Below the pieces are notes generated by a model that was not told the DNA's origin, ran no database searches, and saw nothing but the letters and a program-made list of their open reading frames with translations. The translations under genes and the position numbers were made by a program. A stretch of DNA of 64,000 nucleotides, taken from assembly GCA_028279875.1 (NCBI GenBank), contig JANQMU010000161.1:62001-126000 (forward strand), in the 5' to 3' direction. Positions 33,493-41,379 of this stretch are shown here, piece after piece. Every line of letters begins with the position of its first letter. Within the stretch, counting starts at the first letter, position 1. Source of the stretch: Rhizobiaceae bacterium (lineage in GTDB: Bacteria; Pseudomonadota; Alphaproteobacteria; Rhizobiales; Rhizobiaceae).

Positions 33493-34070
33493 CAAGCCTC
33501 ACCCCCTTGCGCCCACGCGGCGGTGTCGGCTTCGTTCTCGAATGACAACTCGGCGATGTCTGATCCGGCCTTGTGATGAATAAACAACCAGACACCGCGC
33601 TCCGCGACGGGGCGTTTCGTTCGGTCCATGGTTTCAAGGTCATCGGCAACAAAAGCCAAATGGAAATAGCCCGGGTATTCGCTAGCTGGGGTCACCGCCG
33701 CCATGATCTCGTTGCGCAGATACACAAACAGCACGCGGCCGGGATCCGGTGTTTTGTGCATGGTAAGAAAAGAGGCGGCGGCATTGATCCCGCCCAAATC
33801 CGCAATCGTTGCGGGTTTGATGCCAAACCGGGCTATCCGCATGTAGAGTTGTGCGGTCCGCTCGGATATCCGGCAATGCTCCTTTAACCAGGGCAGCCAT
33901 TCGCCGTTTTTGACCAGCGTCTTGACTTCAATCAAAGCATGGCCGACGTTAATAGCGCCCTGTGCGGCCACTTGTTCCGCTTCCTGTACTCCGGCGTGAG
34001 CCTTCCTGATTTCCGCGGCAAGAACTGGCAGGCGATTACTGTTCCTGGGGCTTCGGTGGGACGTATTCAT
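33492..34070 (-). CDS. DUF3102-family protein
   Basis: The 192-residue protein matches DUF3102 in its first half: LAAEIRKAHAGV, GHALIEVKTLVKNGEWLPWL and ISERTAQLYMRIA (about 18-80), a helical segment with a helix-turn-helix-like end. The second half (about 110-190) has beta-strand character and no known name. DUF3102 proteins are common in phages and plasmids and are thought to act in replication or regulation. ATGA overlaps join it to the genes on both sides. Confidence 0.8.
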   Translation of the reverse strand: MNTSHRSPRNSNRLPVLAAEIRKAHAGVQEAEQVAAQGAINVGHALIEVKTLVKNGEWLPWLKEHCRISERTAQLYMRIARFGIKPATIADLGGINAAASFLTMHKTPDPGRVLFVYLRNEIMAAVTPASEYPGYFHLAFVADDLETMDRTKRPVAERGVWLFIHHKAGSDIAELSFENEADTAAWAQGGEA

Positions 34071-34360
34071 TCTACAACTCCTATCCGTTCCGGGAGCGCA
34101 TCGAGGATGGCCAACTTATTGGGGTCTATTTCGCCCATATGGCGTTGCAGCGAGCCGATCAGCGCGTTTTTGGTCCTGCACGACTGAGAGCGCCATCGCG
34201 CTCCTGCCAGAACTTTTCCCGGACCGATCTGAATGATCCATTGAATGCCATTTCGACACTCGATCACACGCCATGAAAAGCCGCTCTGAACCACGACGTT
34301 CGGATAGTTGTCTGCCTGTTCGGAGATCGCGCGCCTTGCTTTGATGTTTTGAATATTCAC
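34067..34360 (-). CDS. Conserved prophage-type hypothetical protein
   Basis: The 97-residue protein has WRVIECRNGIQWIIQIG, then GARWRSQSCRTKNALIGSL and DPNKLAILDALPERI. This WRVIxCRxGxQWI...RTxxALI...LxALPxHI layout is frequent in rhizobial prophages beside DUF3102 and prim-pol genes, but has no function assigned. It overlaps both neighbours by ATGA. Confidence 0.6.
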   Translation of the reverse strand: MNIQNIKARRAISEQADNYPNVVVQSGFSWRVIECRNGIQWIIQIGPGKVLAGARWRSQSCRTKNALIGSLQRHMGEIDPNKLAILDALPERIGVVE

Positions 34361-34602
34361 GGCTGGAGCCCTCCCACATGTGAGGGAAGGGACTGGAGAG
34401 CCGTCTTGGCCGATTCATCGAGCATCCGATACTCAGCCATGAATGACACCATGTCATCGCGAAGCCGAAATGAGCGGGCGACTTTCGACAACCTCCCAGT
34501 CGGGTCCTTTGGCGACGACAGTTCCGCGTACCTTGCCAACGTGTGTCGGGTTCGCGGGTCGGCTAACAGCGGAGACAGCAACCGCTGGACCTGGCTTCCC
34601 AT
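34357..34602 (-). CDS. Small hypothetical protein, first gene of overlapping operon
   Basis: The 81-residue, basic, helical protein (RLLSPLLADPRTRHTLARYA, then LSKVARSFRLRDDMVSFMAEY) overlaps the next gene by ATGA. It is the first of four overlapping genes (34602 down to 33298). Leader hairpin copy A sits about 40 bases upstream of its ATG. No family is recognised. Confidence 0.5.
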   Translation of the reverse strand: MGSQVQRLLSPLLADPRTRHTLARYAELSSPKDPTGRLSKVARSFRLRDDMVSFMAEYRMLDESAKTALQSLPSHVGGLQP

Positions 34603-34640
34603 GTGAGCTAGCGTCGTCGGTATCGAAATGCTGTCCTAAG

Positions 34641-34700
34641 CCTTCGACAACTCCGGCCCGGCCCGCGCTCACCCGCGGTGCCGGGTCTTTCGTTTCCAGC
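34641..34700 (-). repeat. Leader hairpin element, copy A (before DUF3102 operon)
   Basis: Minus-strand reading GAAAGACCCGGC, an inner GCGGG loop, GCCGGGCCGG, then TTGTCGAAGG. CCCGGC pairs with GCCGGG. A frame from ATG 34708 (MTLLETKDPAPRV, then RAGVVEGL) crosses it and overlaps the next gene. It matches copy B at 33181-33240 over about 60 bases. Confidence 0.65.
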
Positions 34701-34717
34701 AATGTCATCGGAAACAC

Positions 34718-34903
34718 TCATGCGGCCGTCGGCAGGTTGTCGAGCCAGCGCTCAGCATCGGCTCGCTTCACGAGTGTCTTTTTCCCAAGCTTGCAGATCG
34801 GGATGTTTCCCGCCGCAACCTCTTCATAAAACTTGGTGCGGGAGATGCGCGCCCAAGCCAGAAATTCCTTGACTGTGAGTGCGCCTGATTGAGTATTTTC
34901 CAT
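34718..34903 (-). CDS. AlpA/excisionase-like helix-turn-helix protein
   Basis: The 61-residue protein: ALTVKEFLAWARISRTKFYE is a MerR/AlpA-type helix-turn-helix, followed by the wing IPICKLGKKTLVKRADAERWL. Proteins of this type act as excisionases or as activators of the integrase gene in phages and satellites. Its position between the integrase and the replication genes fits. The ATG at 34903 opens the conserved domain. Confidence 0.8.
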   Translation of the reverse strand: MENTQSGALTVKEFLAWARISRTKFYEEVAAGNIPICKLGKKTLVKRADAERWLDNLPTAA

Positions 34904-35025
34904 GTGAACCGTCCTCGAAAATTGGTGACGGTTCCCCATTGTGTGCATAAGTATGCCTCACACAAGGTGGAGTTTTCGCGATTTTTCAACAGCCCAAAAC
35001 TCCACCCCCCAAATTGACGGTCAAA

Positions 35026-35832
35026 TTAGGCAGACCTTCGCTTAGTTGCGACAGGGAAAGGGTCAGTGTGGCCGCTGACGATCTGGGGGTGCGAACTCTT
35101 CTTTGACTTGGGGGGCAAAAGGATCTGTTTTGCATGGTCATCAATGAAAGTGTGAATGGTTTTTACTTCTAGATGACCGTCAGCCAATATTGCGTTCAAA
35201 GCCAAATCTACAAACCGCAATAGGGGATTGGTCTTGCTCTCACCACGGGTGGGTAGCTGCAATTCTGGGTCTACGAACATCTGCCAGAGCCTGCAGAGAT
35301 CAAACATAAATCGTTGTATCGGACCTGGTTGCCTTGACCTGGATTTTTCGGGAAAGTCGCTCGCATCATAATAGCTCCAATGATCATCCCAGGCATGTTC
35401 CTCAAACCCCAGCCAGCCAGAATACTGATCTTCAGCATGGTCGATTGCGTGCATCAAACTTTTCTCAAACCAATCGTTGCGATAATCTAGGCAATCCCTG
35501 ATTGTTCCCCAATCTGATTTTAGCCAAGCAATCACGTCATCAACGGAATAGGGGTCACCATCGAAACCAAGGTACTCGCTCATTTCATCAATATCCCAAT
35601 GAGCGACAACATGCAGCGCCAGTGCCCTATACAGGGTATTTAGTATCTTGAACTTTCGCTCTATCATCGGACCGAACCTATCGTCCTGTTCGGATTGGAA
35701 ACGCTTAATTGAGTCTCGCAGCCGGCTACGAAATCTGCGAACGTCGTCCCTGTCGAGTTTGCGTTTAGTCGTTTCCCTCTTCTCGTCTGCGATCGACAGC
35801 AGTTGTTCGATTATTCCCTGCTTAACTTTCAT
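35026..35832 (-). CDS. Hypothetical protein between integrase and AlpA-like gene
   Basis: The 268-residue, acidic and aromatic-rich protein has a basic N-terminal helix (KRETTKRKLDRDDVRRFRSR), a middle rich in Trp/Asp/Tyr (WLGFEEHAWDDHWSYYD) and a Lys/Ser-rich tail. No catalytic motif or membrane segment. AT-biased codon use. Function unknown; its place suggests a regulatory, transfer or defence role. Confidence 0.6.
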   Translation of the reverse strand: MKVKQGIIEQLLSIADEKRETTKRKLDRDDVRRFRSRLRDSIKRFQSEQDDRFGPMIERKFKILNTLYRALALHVVAHWDIDEMSEYLGFDGDPYSVDDVIAWLKSDWGTIRDCLDYRNDWFEKSLMHAIDHAEDQYSGWLGFEEHAWDDHWSYYDASDFPEKSRSRQPGPIQRFMFDLCRLWQMFVDPELQLPTRGESKTNPLLRFVDLALNAILADGHLEVKTIHTFIDDHAKQILLPPKSKKSSHPQIVSGHTDPFPVATKRRSA

Positions 35833-35971
35833 GGCATCCTCTTTTATCCGTCAGCTTGGGATCGGAAAATTCACTACCCAATCACCATTCAGGGCGATTT
35901 TAGATATCTGCATTGCGCTGAAATCACCGTCCAACGGCTCTACGTTCCCTGTTGCTAGGTGCAGCACACGC

Positions 35972-37168
35972 TTACCCATGAGCGAGCTTCACAACGTTGT
36001 TTGCAGGATTTGACGTGCAGTAATCCGCCCACGCCTCCAGAAGCCGGCGCCGCTTCTCAAGCGCATCACCACGCCGATATGGCCTTTCAACAGCGGATCC
36101 GACTTTGTGAGCCAGGCAACCCTCAGCTACCTCACGCGGGAAGCTAGTTTCATCGCCGGCCCAGTCTCTGAACGAAGATCGAAATCCATGTGGCGTGGCA
36201 TCGGTGATCTTCATTCGGCGCATCAACATTTCTAACGTCATGTCTGACAGCGGCTTCTTGTGTTTTTGACCAGGAAACACGAACTCGCTATGGCGATCCT
36301 TCCGGAGTCCGGTGAGTATTTCTATCGCCCGCGGCACCAGCGGCACCCGATGTTCAACTCTGGCCTTCATCCTTTCAGGAGGGATCACCCAAAGAGCAGC
36401 CTCAATGTCTAGTTCCTCCCATCGCGCCTTCAGTACCTCTCCAGATCGACAAGCCGTCAGGATGAGGAGCTCCATGGCTCGACTCGAGTTACCTGGATTG
36501 CCGGAGATACGTTCTATGAACGCCGGTACATCCTGATACCGCATCGCTGCATGATGCTTGCGTGTGTGCTTCTGACGGGCCGGAAGGATGTTCTGCAGGT
36601 GCCCCTTCCATCGGGCCGGGTTTTCACCATCGCGCCAGTGCCTGGCCTTGGCATAGTCCAGAACTCTCTCGAGACGCATGCGAGTACGCGAGGCTGTCTC
36701 AGGCGTCGCCTGCCAGATCGGCTGAAGCACTTTGAGAATGTCCGCTGTCTCGATATCGGCAATCGGCCGCTCTCGAATGGCCTGAGCGGTGTTGGTCAGC
36801 GTCCGCTGCCACTGATGCCGGCTCTTTTCGTTCGACCACGTGCTTTGCATTGCCTTGAAGAATGCATCGGCGGCCTCACCGAAGGTCTTGCCTGACTGCC
36901 GGTCACGTTCGATTTTGGGGTCCAGTCCATCGGCCACCTGGCGCCGGCAGACTTCCGCCTTTTCACGAGCTTTGGAAAGAGAAATCGTGGGGTATGAGCC
37001 AAGGCCCATCTCCCTGGGTTTGCCTCCATTGGGCGTCCATCTAAAAACCCATGACTTGGAATCCGTATGCGAGATATTCAGCCAAAGGCCAGATCCGTCG
37101 GCAAGGCGACCACGCCCCTTTCGTTTCTCAACCGCAGTCGCAGTAAGCCTGTTTCGTCCGCCAGCCAT
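35972..37168 (-). CDS. int: P4-type tyrosine integrase
   Basis: The 398-residue protein has an N-terminal arm-binding domain (DUF4102-like, GLWLNISHTDSKSWVFRW, about 25-90), a core-binding helical domain, and a catalytic domain. All active residues are seen: Arg241 in ACRSGEV, Lys268 in ERMKAR, His327 and Arg330 in HGFRSSFR, His354 in LAHKVG, and nucleophile Tyr364 in ERPYRRGD. It should integrate and excise the element at the tRNA-Ser gene 137 bases away. It reads away from the tRNA, the common order for tRNA-targeting elements. Confidence 0.95.
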   Translation of the reverse strand: MAGGRNRLTATAVEKRKGRGRLADGSGLWLNISHTDSKSWVFRWTPNGGKPREMGLGSYPTISLSKAREKAEVCRRQVADGLDPKIERDRQSGKTFGEAADAFFKAMQSTWSNEKSRHQWQRTLTNTAQAIRERPIADIETADILKVLQPIWQATPETASRTRMRLERVLDYAKARHWRDGENPARWKGHLQNILPARQKHTRKHHAAMRYQDVPAFIERISGNPGNSSRAMELLILTACRSGEVLKARWEELDIEAALWVIPPERMKARVEHRVPLVPRAIEILTGLRKDRHSEFVFPGQKHKKPLSDMTLEMLMRRMKITDATPHGFRSSFRDWAGDETSFPREVAEGCLAHKVGSAVERPYRRGDALEKRRRLLEAWADYCTSNPANNVVKLAHG

Positions 37169-37304
37169 TCGTTCTTACTTTGGTTCTTACTTTGTCTGCC
37201 GGATTGTAGCGAACAGATATGAACAAAGAAAGACCCAAATAGCGGTGAAGCCATTGGGTTACGGGTGTTTTCTGAATAATGGCGAACAATGAAGAATGTG
37301 GGAC

Positions 37305-37317
37305 TGGCGGAGAGAGA
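37305..37317. repeat. Right attachment site within tRNA-Ser 3' end
   Basis: TGGCGGAGAGAGA, the plus-strand image of the last 13 bases of the tRNA, is repeated directly at 8864-8876. It marks the integrase-side boundary of the element. Confidence 0.75.
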
Positions 37318-37395
37318 GGGATTCGAACCCTCGAGACGGTATCACCGCCTACACACTTTCCAGGCGTGCGCCTTCGACCACTCGGCCACCTCTCC
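37305..37395 (-). tRNA. tRNA-Ser (GGA anticodon)
   Basis: Read on the minus strand: acceptor GGAGAGG pairs with the 3' CTCTCC, the D arm is GCCGAGTGGTCGAAGGC, and the anticodon stem CACGC/GTGTG holds loop CTGGAAA, giving GGA. A long variable arm typical of tRNA-Ser and the T arm GAGGGTTCGAATCCCTC follow; the CCA is encoded. The gene stays intact, as integration restores its 3' end. Confidence 0.95.
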
Positions 37396-37626
37396 GTCGG
37401 CATCCGGGTGCTGCGGTGCGGCCCGGACCGGCGGCACTATAGTCAAGACGGGTGCCGGATCAACCTGAATCTGGCGGATTGAAAACAAAGCCCGCAGCCG
37501 GCGTGTGTCGCGCATGGGAATTCCCCGGCGGGGCCATTTGCGCTATGTAGAAGGCCTGCCGTCCCACGGGGACGAGCGCGGCGGGGCAGCGAAGACGATT
37601 GTGCGGAGCTGGAGTATGGGGGCACC

Positions 37627-37947
37627 ATGAGATTTCTGTTGCGGGCGATCAGCCTTGTCGCGCTTGCCATTGCGGTGATCGCCGGTGTCATCGACGCGAT
37701 AAAATCGGTCGCGGCCTCTGAGGTGGTGATCTCGCCGCTCGGCGCGGTGTGGTACGGGCTGAGCCCGGACACGCTGAACCTGACGCAGGCCGTCATCCAG
37801 CGCAATGTGCATCCCTATCTGTGGGATCCGGTGGTGCAGTGGATCTTGCTGCAGCCGGCCTGGGCAGTGTTCCTCGTCCTGTCGCTGTTTTTCTATCTGA
37901 TCGCCTGGCGCCGGCCGAAACCGGCGGGGCGCTTCGCGACGCGATAG
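37627..37947 (+). CDS. Conserved small membrane protein
   Basis: The 106-residue protein has an N-terminal membrane helix (about 3-24, LLRAISLVALAIAVIAGVI), a loop with VWYGLSPDTLNLTQAVIQR, and a second helix (about 78-94, AVFLVLSLFFYLIAW) before a basic tail. Similar short proteins occur across Hyphomicrobiales; function unknown. GGGGGCACC precedes the ATG. Confidence 0.75.
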   Translation: MRFLLRAISLVALAIAVIAGVIDAIKSVAASEVVISPLGAVWYGLSPDTLNLTQAVIQRNVHPYLWDPVVQWILLQPAWAVFLVLSLFFYLIAWRRPKPAGRFATR

Positions 37948-38031
37948 GCGGCCGGATATTCTCAAGGCGGTGTGGCCGCCCTATCTAGGTGACAGGCCGG
38001 ACGAATCCGGCCGGGCCAAGGGAGATGAGCC

Positions 38032-38682
38032 GTGTTCAACCTCGACAGATTCACCAGTAAATCGCGGATGCCGACCGCTGACGAGGCGCTTCCCGGCCGC
38101 GGCGAACCGCTGATGACGGCAAGCCATCATTTCGTCAATGGCAACCCGCTGAAGGGCCCCTATCCCGAGGGATATGCCAAGGCGCTGTTCGCCATGGGCT
38201 GTTTCTGGGGTGTCGAAAGGCTGTTCTGGCAGCGGGACGGCGTCTGGGTCACGGCGGTCGGCTATGCCGGCGGGCTGACGCCCAACCCGACCTATGAGGA
38301 GACGGTGACCGGGCGTACCGGCCATGCAGAGGCGGTGCTGGTCGTCTATGATCCGAAGGTCGTTTCCTACGGCGATCTGCTGGCGATCTTCTGGGAAGGC
38401 CACGACCCGACCCAGGGCATGCGCCAGGGCAATGATGTCGGCACCACCTACCGCTCGGCGATCTATGCGTTCGACGATGTGCAGCTTGCCGAGGCGAAGG
38501 AGAGCCGCAAAGCCTATCAGGCGGCGCTCGACCGGGCCGGGTTCGGCCACACCATCACCACTGAAATCGAGGCCGCGCCGACATTCTATTTCGCCGAGGA
38601 TTACCATCAGCAATATCTCGCCAGGAACCCGAATGGCTATTGTGGAATCAAGGGCACCGGCGTCGCCTGCGCGCTTCCCTAG
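38032..38682 (+). CDS. msrA: Peptide methionine sulfoxide reductase A
   Basis: The 216-residue protein has the MsrA catalytic motif AMGCFWGVE (Cys57), [45 protein letters not shown] and the [12 protein letters not shown] segment. A C-terminal GTGVAC provides a resolving Cys213. It reduces methionine-S-sulfoxide using thioredoxin. The GTG at 38032 is chosen, with GGGAG seven bases ahead; no ATG fits. Confidence 0.96.
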   Translation: MFNLDRFTSKSRMPTADEALPGRGEPLMTASHHFVNGNPLKGPYPEGYAKALFAMGCFWGVERLFWQRDGVWVTAVGYAGGLTPNPTYEETVTGRTGHAEAVLVVYDPKVVSYGDLLAIFWEGHDPTQGMRQGNDVGTTYRSAIYAFDDVQLAEAKESRKAYQAALDRAGFGHTITTEIEAAPTFYFAEDYHQQYLARNPNGYCGIKGTGVACALP

Positions 38683-38856
38683 GGCATTGCGATCTTGAGC
38701 CTTGCCGTAAAGCGAGTTCATTTTATGCGTGATCTTTGCAAATAGCCGTGCAAGGATGGGACCAAGCCTTGCCGAATACCGGTCAAAAGGCTTTCAGAGC
38801 GCCGCCAATACTTGCGGCGTGAAGGACAAGAACGAAACGAACACAGGGTTGTGAAT

Positions 38857-39849
38857 ATGAAGCGTACACTCCTCAGCATTCTTGCGATGGCCGCCATGAC
38901 GGCAACCGCGCTCGCCGCGGACATCAAACCGGCCATCATCTACGACCTTGGCGGAAAATTCGACAAGTCGTTTAATGAATCCGCCTATAACGGCGCCGAG
39001 AAATTCAAGGCCGAGACCGGGATCGAATATCGCGACTTCGAAATCCAGAACGATGCCCAGCGTGAACAGGCCCTTCGCAAATTCGCCCGCGACGGCAACA
39101 ACCCGATCGTCATGGCCGGGTTCTCCTGGGCTGCGGCGCTCGAAAAGGTCGCGCCTGAACATCCGGACACGAAATTCGCCATTATCGACATGGTCGTCGA
39201 CCTGCCGAATGTGCGTTCCGTCGTCTACAAGGAACAGGAAGGCTCGTTCCTGGTCGGGGCGATGGCCGCCAAGGCCTCGAAAACCGGCACCGTCAGCTTT
39301 ATCGGCGGCATGGACATTCCGCTGATCCGCAAATTCGCCTGCGGCTATGCCGGCGGCGTCAAGGCGGCCAATCCGGATGCCACCGTGCTGGAAGCGATGA
39401 CGGGCACAACGCCCGATGCCTGGAACGATCCGGTGAAAGGCGGCGAAATCGCCAAATCACAGATCGCCCAGGGCTCTGACGTTGTCTATGCGGCGGCCGG
39501 CGGCACAGGCATTGGCGTGATCAATGCCGCGGCCGATGAAGGCAAGCTCGCCATCGGCGTCGATTCGAACCAGAACGGCATCAAGCCAGGTTCGGTGCTG
39601 ACCTCGATGCTCAAGCGGGTGGATGTCGCCGTCTTTAACGCGTTCAACGATGCCAAGGACGACAAGTTCACCTTCGGCTTTAGTTCGCTCGGGCTTGCCG
39701 AAAACGGTGTCGACTATGCCATGGACGAAAACAATGCCGCGCTGGTCAACCAGGATATGCGCGACACGGTCGAGCAGATGAAGGCCGACATCATTGCCGG
39801 CAAGATCGTTGTCCACGACTATATGTCCGACGAAAACTGCCCCTACTGA
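38857..39849 (+). CDS. BMP-family ABC transporter substrate-binding protein
   Basis: The 330-residue protein: signal peptide cleaved after ALA (residue 20), then a Med/PnrA-like body. AIIYDLGGKFDKSFNESAYNGAE is the family hallmark; later come GFSWAAALEKVAPEHPD, TVSFIGGMD, FACGYAGGV and the DSNQN segment. BMP proteins bind purine nucleosides or similar solutes in the periplasm. No permease or ATPase genes lie nearby, so it is an orphan or serves a distant transporter. A strong terminator follows. Confidence 0.93.
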   Translation: MKRTLLSILAMAAMTATALAADIKPAIIYDLGGKFDKSFNESAYNGAEKFKAETGIEYRDFEIQNDAQREQALRKFARDGNNPIVMAGFSWAAALEKVAPEHPDTKFAIIDMVVDLPNVRSVVYKEQEGSFLVGAMAAKASKTGTVSFIGGMDIPLIRKFACGYAGGVKAANPDATVLEAMTGTTPDAWNDPVKGGEIAKSQIAQGSDVVYAAAGGTGIGVINAAADEGKLAIGVDSNQNGIKPGSVLTSMLKRVDVAVFNAFNDAKDDKFTFGFSSLGLAENGVDYAMDENNAALVNQDMRDTVEQMKADIIAGKIVVHDYMSDENCPY

Positions 39850-39872
39850 TCACACCGGTCAGTCACCATCAG

Positions 39873-39903
39873 AACCGCCGGATGCTGCATCCGGCGGTTT
39901 TTT
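39873..39903 (+). terminator. Rho-independent terminator of the BMP gene
   Basis: AACCGCCGGATGC and GCATCCGGCGGTT form a near-perfect stem, followed by a run of six T. It lies 24 bases after the BMP stop and just before the convergent YraN gene. Confidence 0.9.
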
Positions 39904-39910
39904 GATTCCG

Positions 39911-40270
39911 TCAGAAGGCATCGGGAAAGTGCTTCGGCCAGCGCCAGGGCGTCACCGCGACGATATCATGGCGGATGGACAGGTTTGTCCGATCCCTTTG
40001 CCGGGAGAGCCAGATATCGCCGGCGGCCGTGATGCGCCTGGCGGCGGTTGCCGTGACCGCGTCGACGGCGGCCGCTTCGGTGCGGCGCGCCTTGACTTCG
40101 ACAAGGGCCACGAGGTCGCCCTTGCGGGCGATGAGATCGATTTCGCCGGCTTTCGTGCGGAAACGCCGGCCGACGATCCGATAGCCTTTCAGCATCAGGG
40201 CCGCCGCCGCCCGCCACTCGGCGATGTGGCCAAGGCGCTGGGCGCGCCGGCGCGCTACGCGGTCGCTCAC
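39911..40270 (-). CDS. YraN/UPF0102 family protein
   Basis: The 119-residue protein with [22 protein letters not shown], then [23 protein letters not shown], the conserved nuclease-like core (Glu, Asp, Glu-x-Lys) of UPF0102. It is thought to be a Holliday-junction-related or unassigned nuclease. Its ATG overlaps the rsmI stop, the usual rsmI-yraN operon. Confidence 0.92.
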   Translation of the reverse strand: MSDRVARRRAQRLGHIAEWRAAAALMLKGYRIVGRRFRTKAGEIDLIARKGDLVALVEVKARRTEAAAVDAVTATAARRITAAGDIWLSRQRDRTNLSIRHDIVAVTPWRWPKHFPDAF

Positions 40271-41154
40271 CCCTCACCCGCCTTCATGGCCAGAAGCCGT
40301 TGGTAAAGCGCCTTTCGCGACAGCCCGGTCCGCTTGGCCGCCTCGGTTGCCGCCTTGGCGGGCGGCAGGTCGCACGCCAGCGCCCGCAACAGGTGTTCGG
40401 CCTCTTCCGCTGTCGCAGCGACGGCCCCGGCCGGCGGCCCGACCACCAGCACCACCTCGCCCTTGACATCGTCCCGCCCGGCAAAATGCTCCGCCAGTTC
40501 AGCCAGCGTGCCGCGCCGGACCTCTTCGAACCTCTTGGTCATTTCCCGGCACACCGCGGCCGGGCGGTCCGGCCCGAGCTGCACGCAGCAGGCCCGCAGG
40601 GTCTTTTTCAGGCGGCGCGGTGATTCAAAGAACAGCAGCGTTGCCGGCACATCACGCAGGCGGGCCAGGCGATCGCCCCGCGCCTTGTCCTTTTGGGGCA
40701 GGAAGCCGGCAAAGAAAAAGCTGTCGCTGGGAAGTCCGGAGGCGACAAGCGCCGCCAGCGGCGCCGATGCACCGGGGATCGGGATGACCCGGATGCCCGC
40801 CGCCACGGCCTGTTCGACCAGTCGAAATCCGGGGTCCGAGATGAGCGGCGTTCCTGCATCGCTGACAAGGGCAACGCTGCGGCCGTCGGCAAGCGCCGCC
40901 AGCAGCACCGGGCCGGCACGCTCCGCATTGTGTTCGTGATAGGCAACCGGACGCGAGGCAATGCCGTATCGCGACAGCAGCACCCGGGTGACGCGGGTGT
41001 CCTCGCAGGCGACGATATCGGCGGCGGCCAGCGTTTCCAGGCCGCGCAGGGTTATGTCAGCCAGATTGCCGATCGGCGTCGCGACCAGGTAAAGCGCCGG
41101 ATCAAGCGGTCGGGCATCGAACGGTTTCGCACCGATCTGATAGGTGTTGGGCAT
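40267..41154 (-). CDS. rsmI: 16S rRNA (cytidine-1402-2'-O)-methyltransferase
   Basis: The 295-residue tetrapyrrole-methylase-fold protein has [19 protein letters not shown] at the start, [30 protein letters not shown], the SAM loop [12 protein letters not shown] and FAGFLPQK. It modifies C1402 in the ribosomal decoding centre. The ATG at 41154 is used; the longer frame to 41223 runs into the upstream leader. It is divergent from the LpoA-like gene. Confidence 0.95.
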   Translation of the reverse strand: MPNTYQIGAKPFDARPLDPALYLVATPIGNLADITLRGLETLAAADIVACEDTRVTRVLLSRYGIASRPVAYHEHNAERAGPVLLAALADGRSVALVSDAGTPLISDPGFRLVEQAVAAGIRVIPIPGASAPLAALVASGLPSDSFFFAGFLPQKDKARGDRLARLRDVPATLLFFESPRRLKKTLRACCVQLGPDRPAAVCREMTKRFEEVRRGTLAELAEHFAGRDDVKGEVVLVVGPPAGAVAATAEEAEHLLRALACDLPPAKAATEAAKRTGLSRKALYQRLLAMKAGEG

Positions 41155-41379
41155 GGCTGTCCGGGTGGCCTGATTGCACGTGGACGTCGTGATGGACGGA
41201 TATTGTATTGCATTGGCCGGCAAGGTCCATCCTGGAAAATCCGCCCGGGATCAACGCCGGTCCCACCCTTTACCTGCGGCAGTTTTGGCAATATGAACGC
41301 CGGTGATGAGATTCGGCAGGCCCCCGGGGTTGAAAATGGCAGGTGTCCGGCACGGTCCCGACAGGGGATGGGACTGAGT

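Larger units (their letters stand above)
8864..37317. mobile_element. Integrated genetic element in tRNA-Ser (satellite/prophage-like island)
   Basis: About 28.5 kb is bounded by the 13-base direct repeats. The tyrosine integrase is at the tRNA end. The element has recognisable satellite/phage functions (integrase, AlpA-like protein, DUF3102 protein, primase-polymerase, small-terminase-like protein, one virion-like protein) but no large terminase, portal, capsid, lysis or conjugation genes. Most genes are on the minus strand, reading away from the integrase. Coding density is lower than in the flanks, several AT-rich stretches occur, and remnants of IS66 and of a ParB-like gene indicate repeated insertion and decay. 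It may be a satellite, a degraded prophage or a composite of both. Confidence 0.75.
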
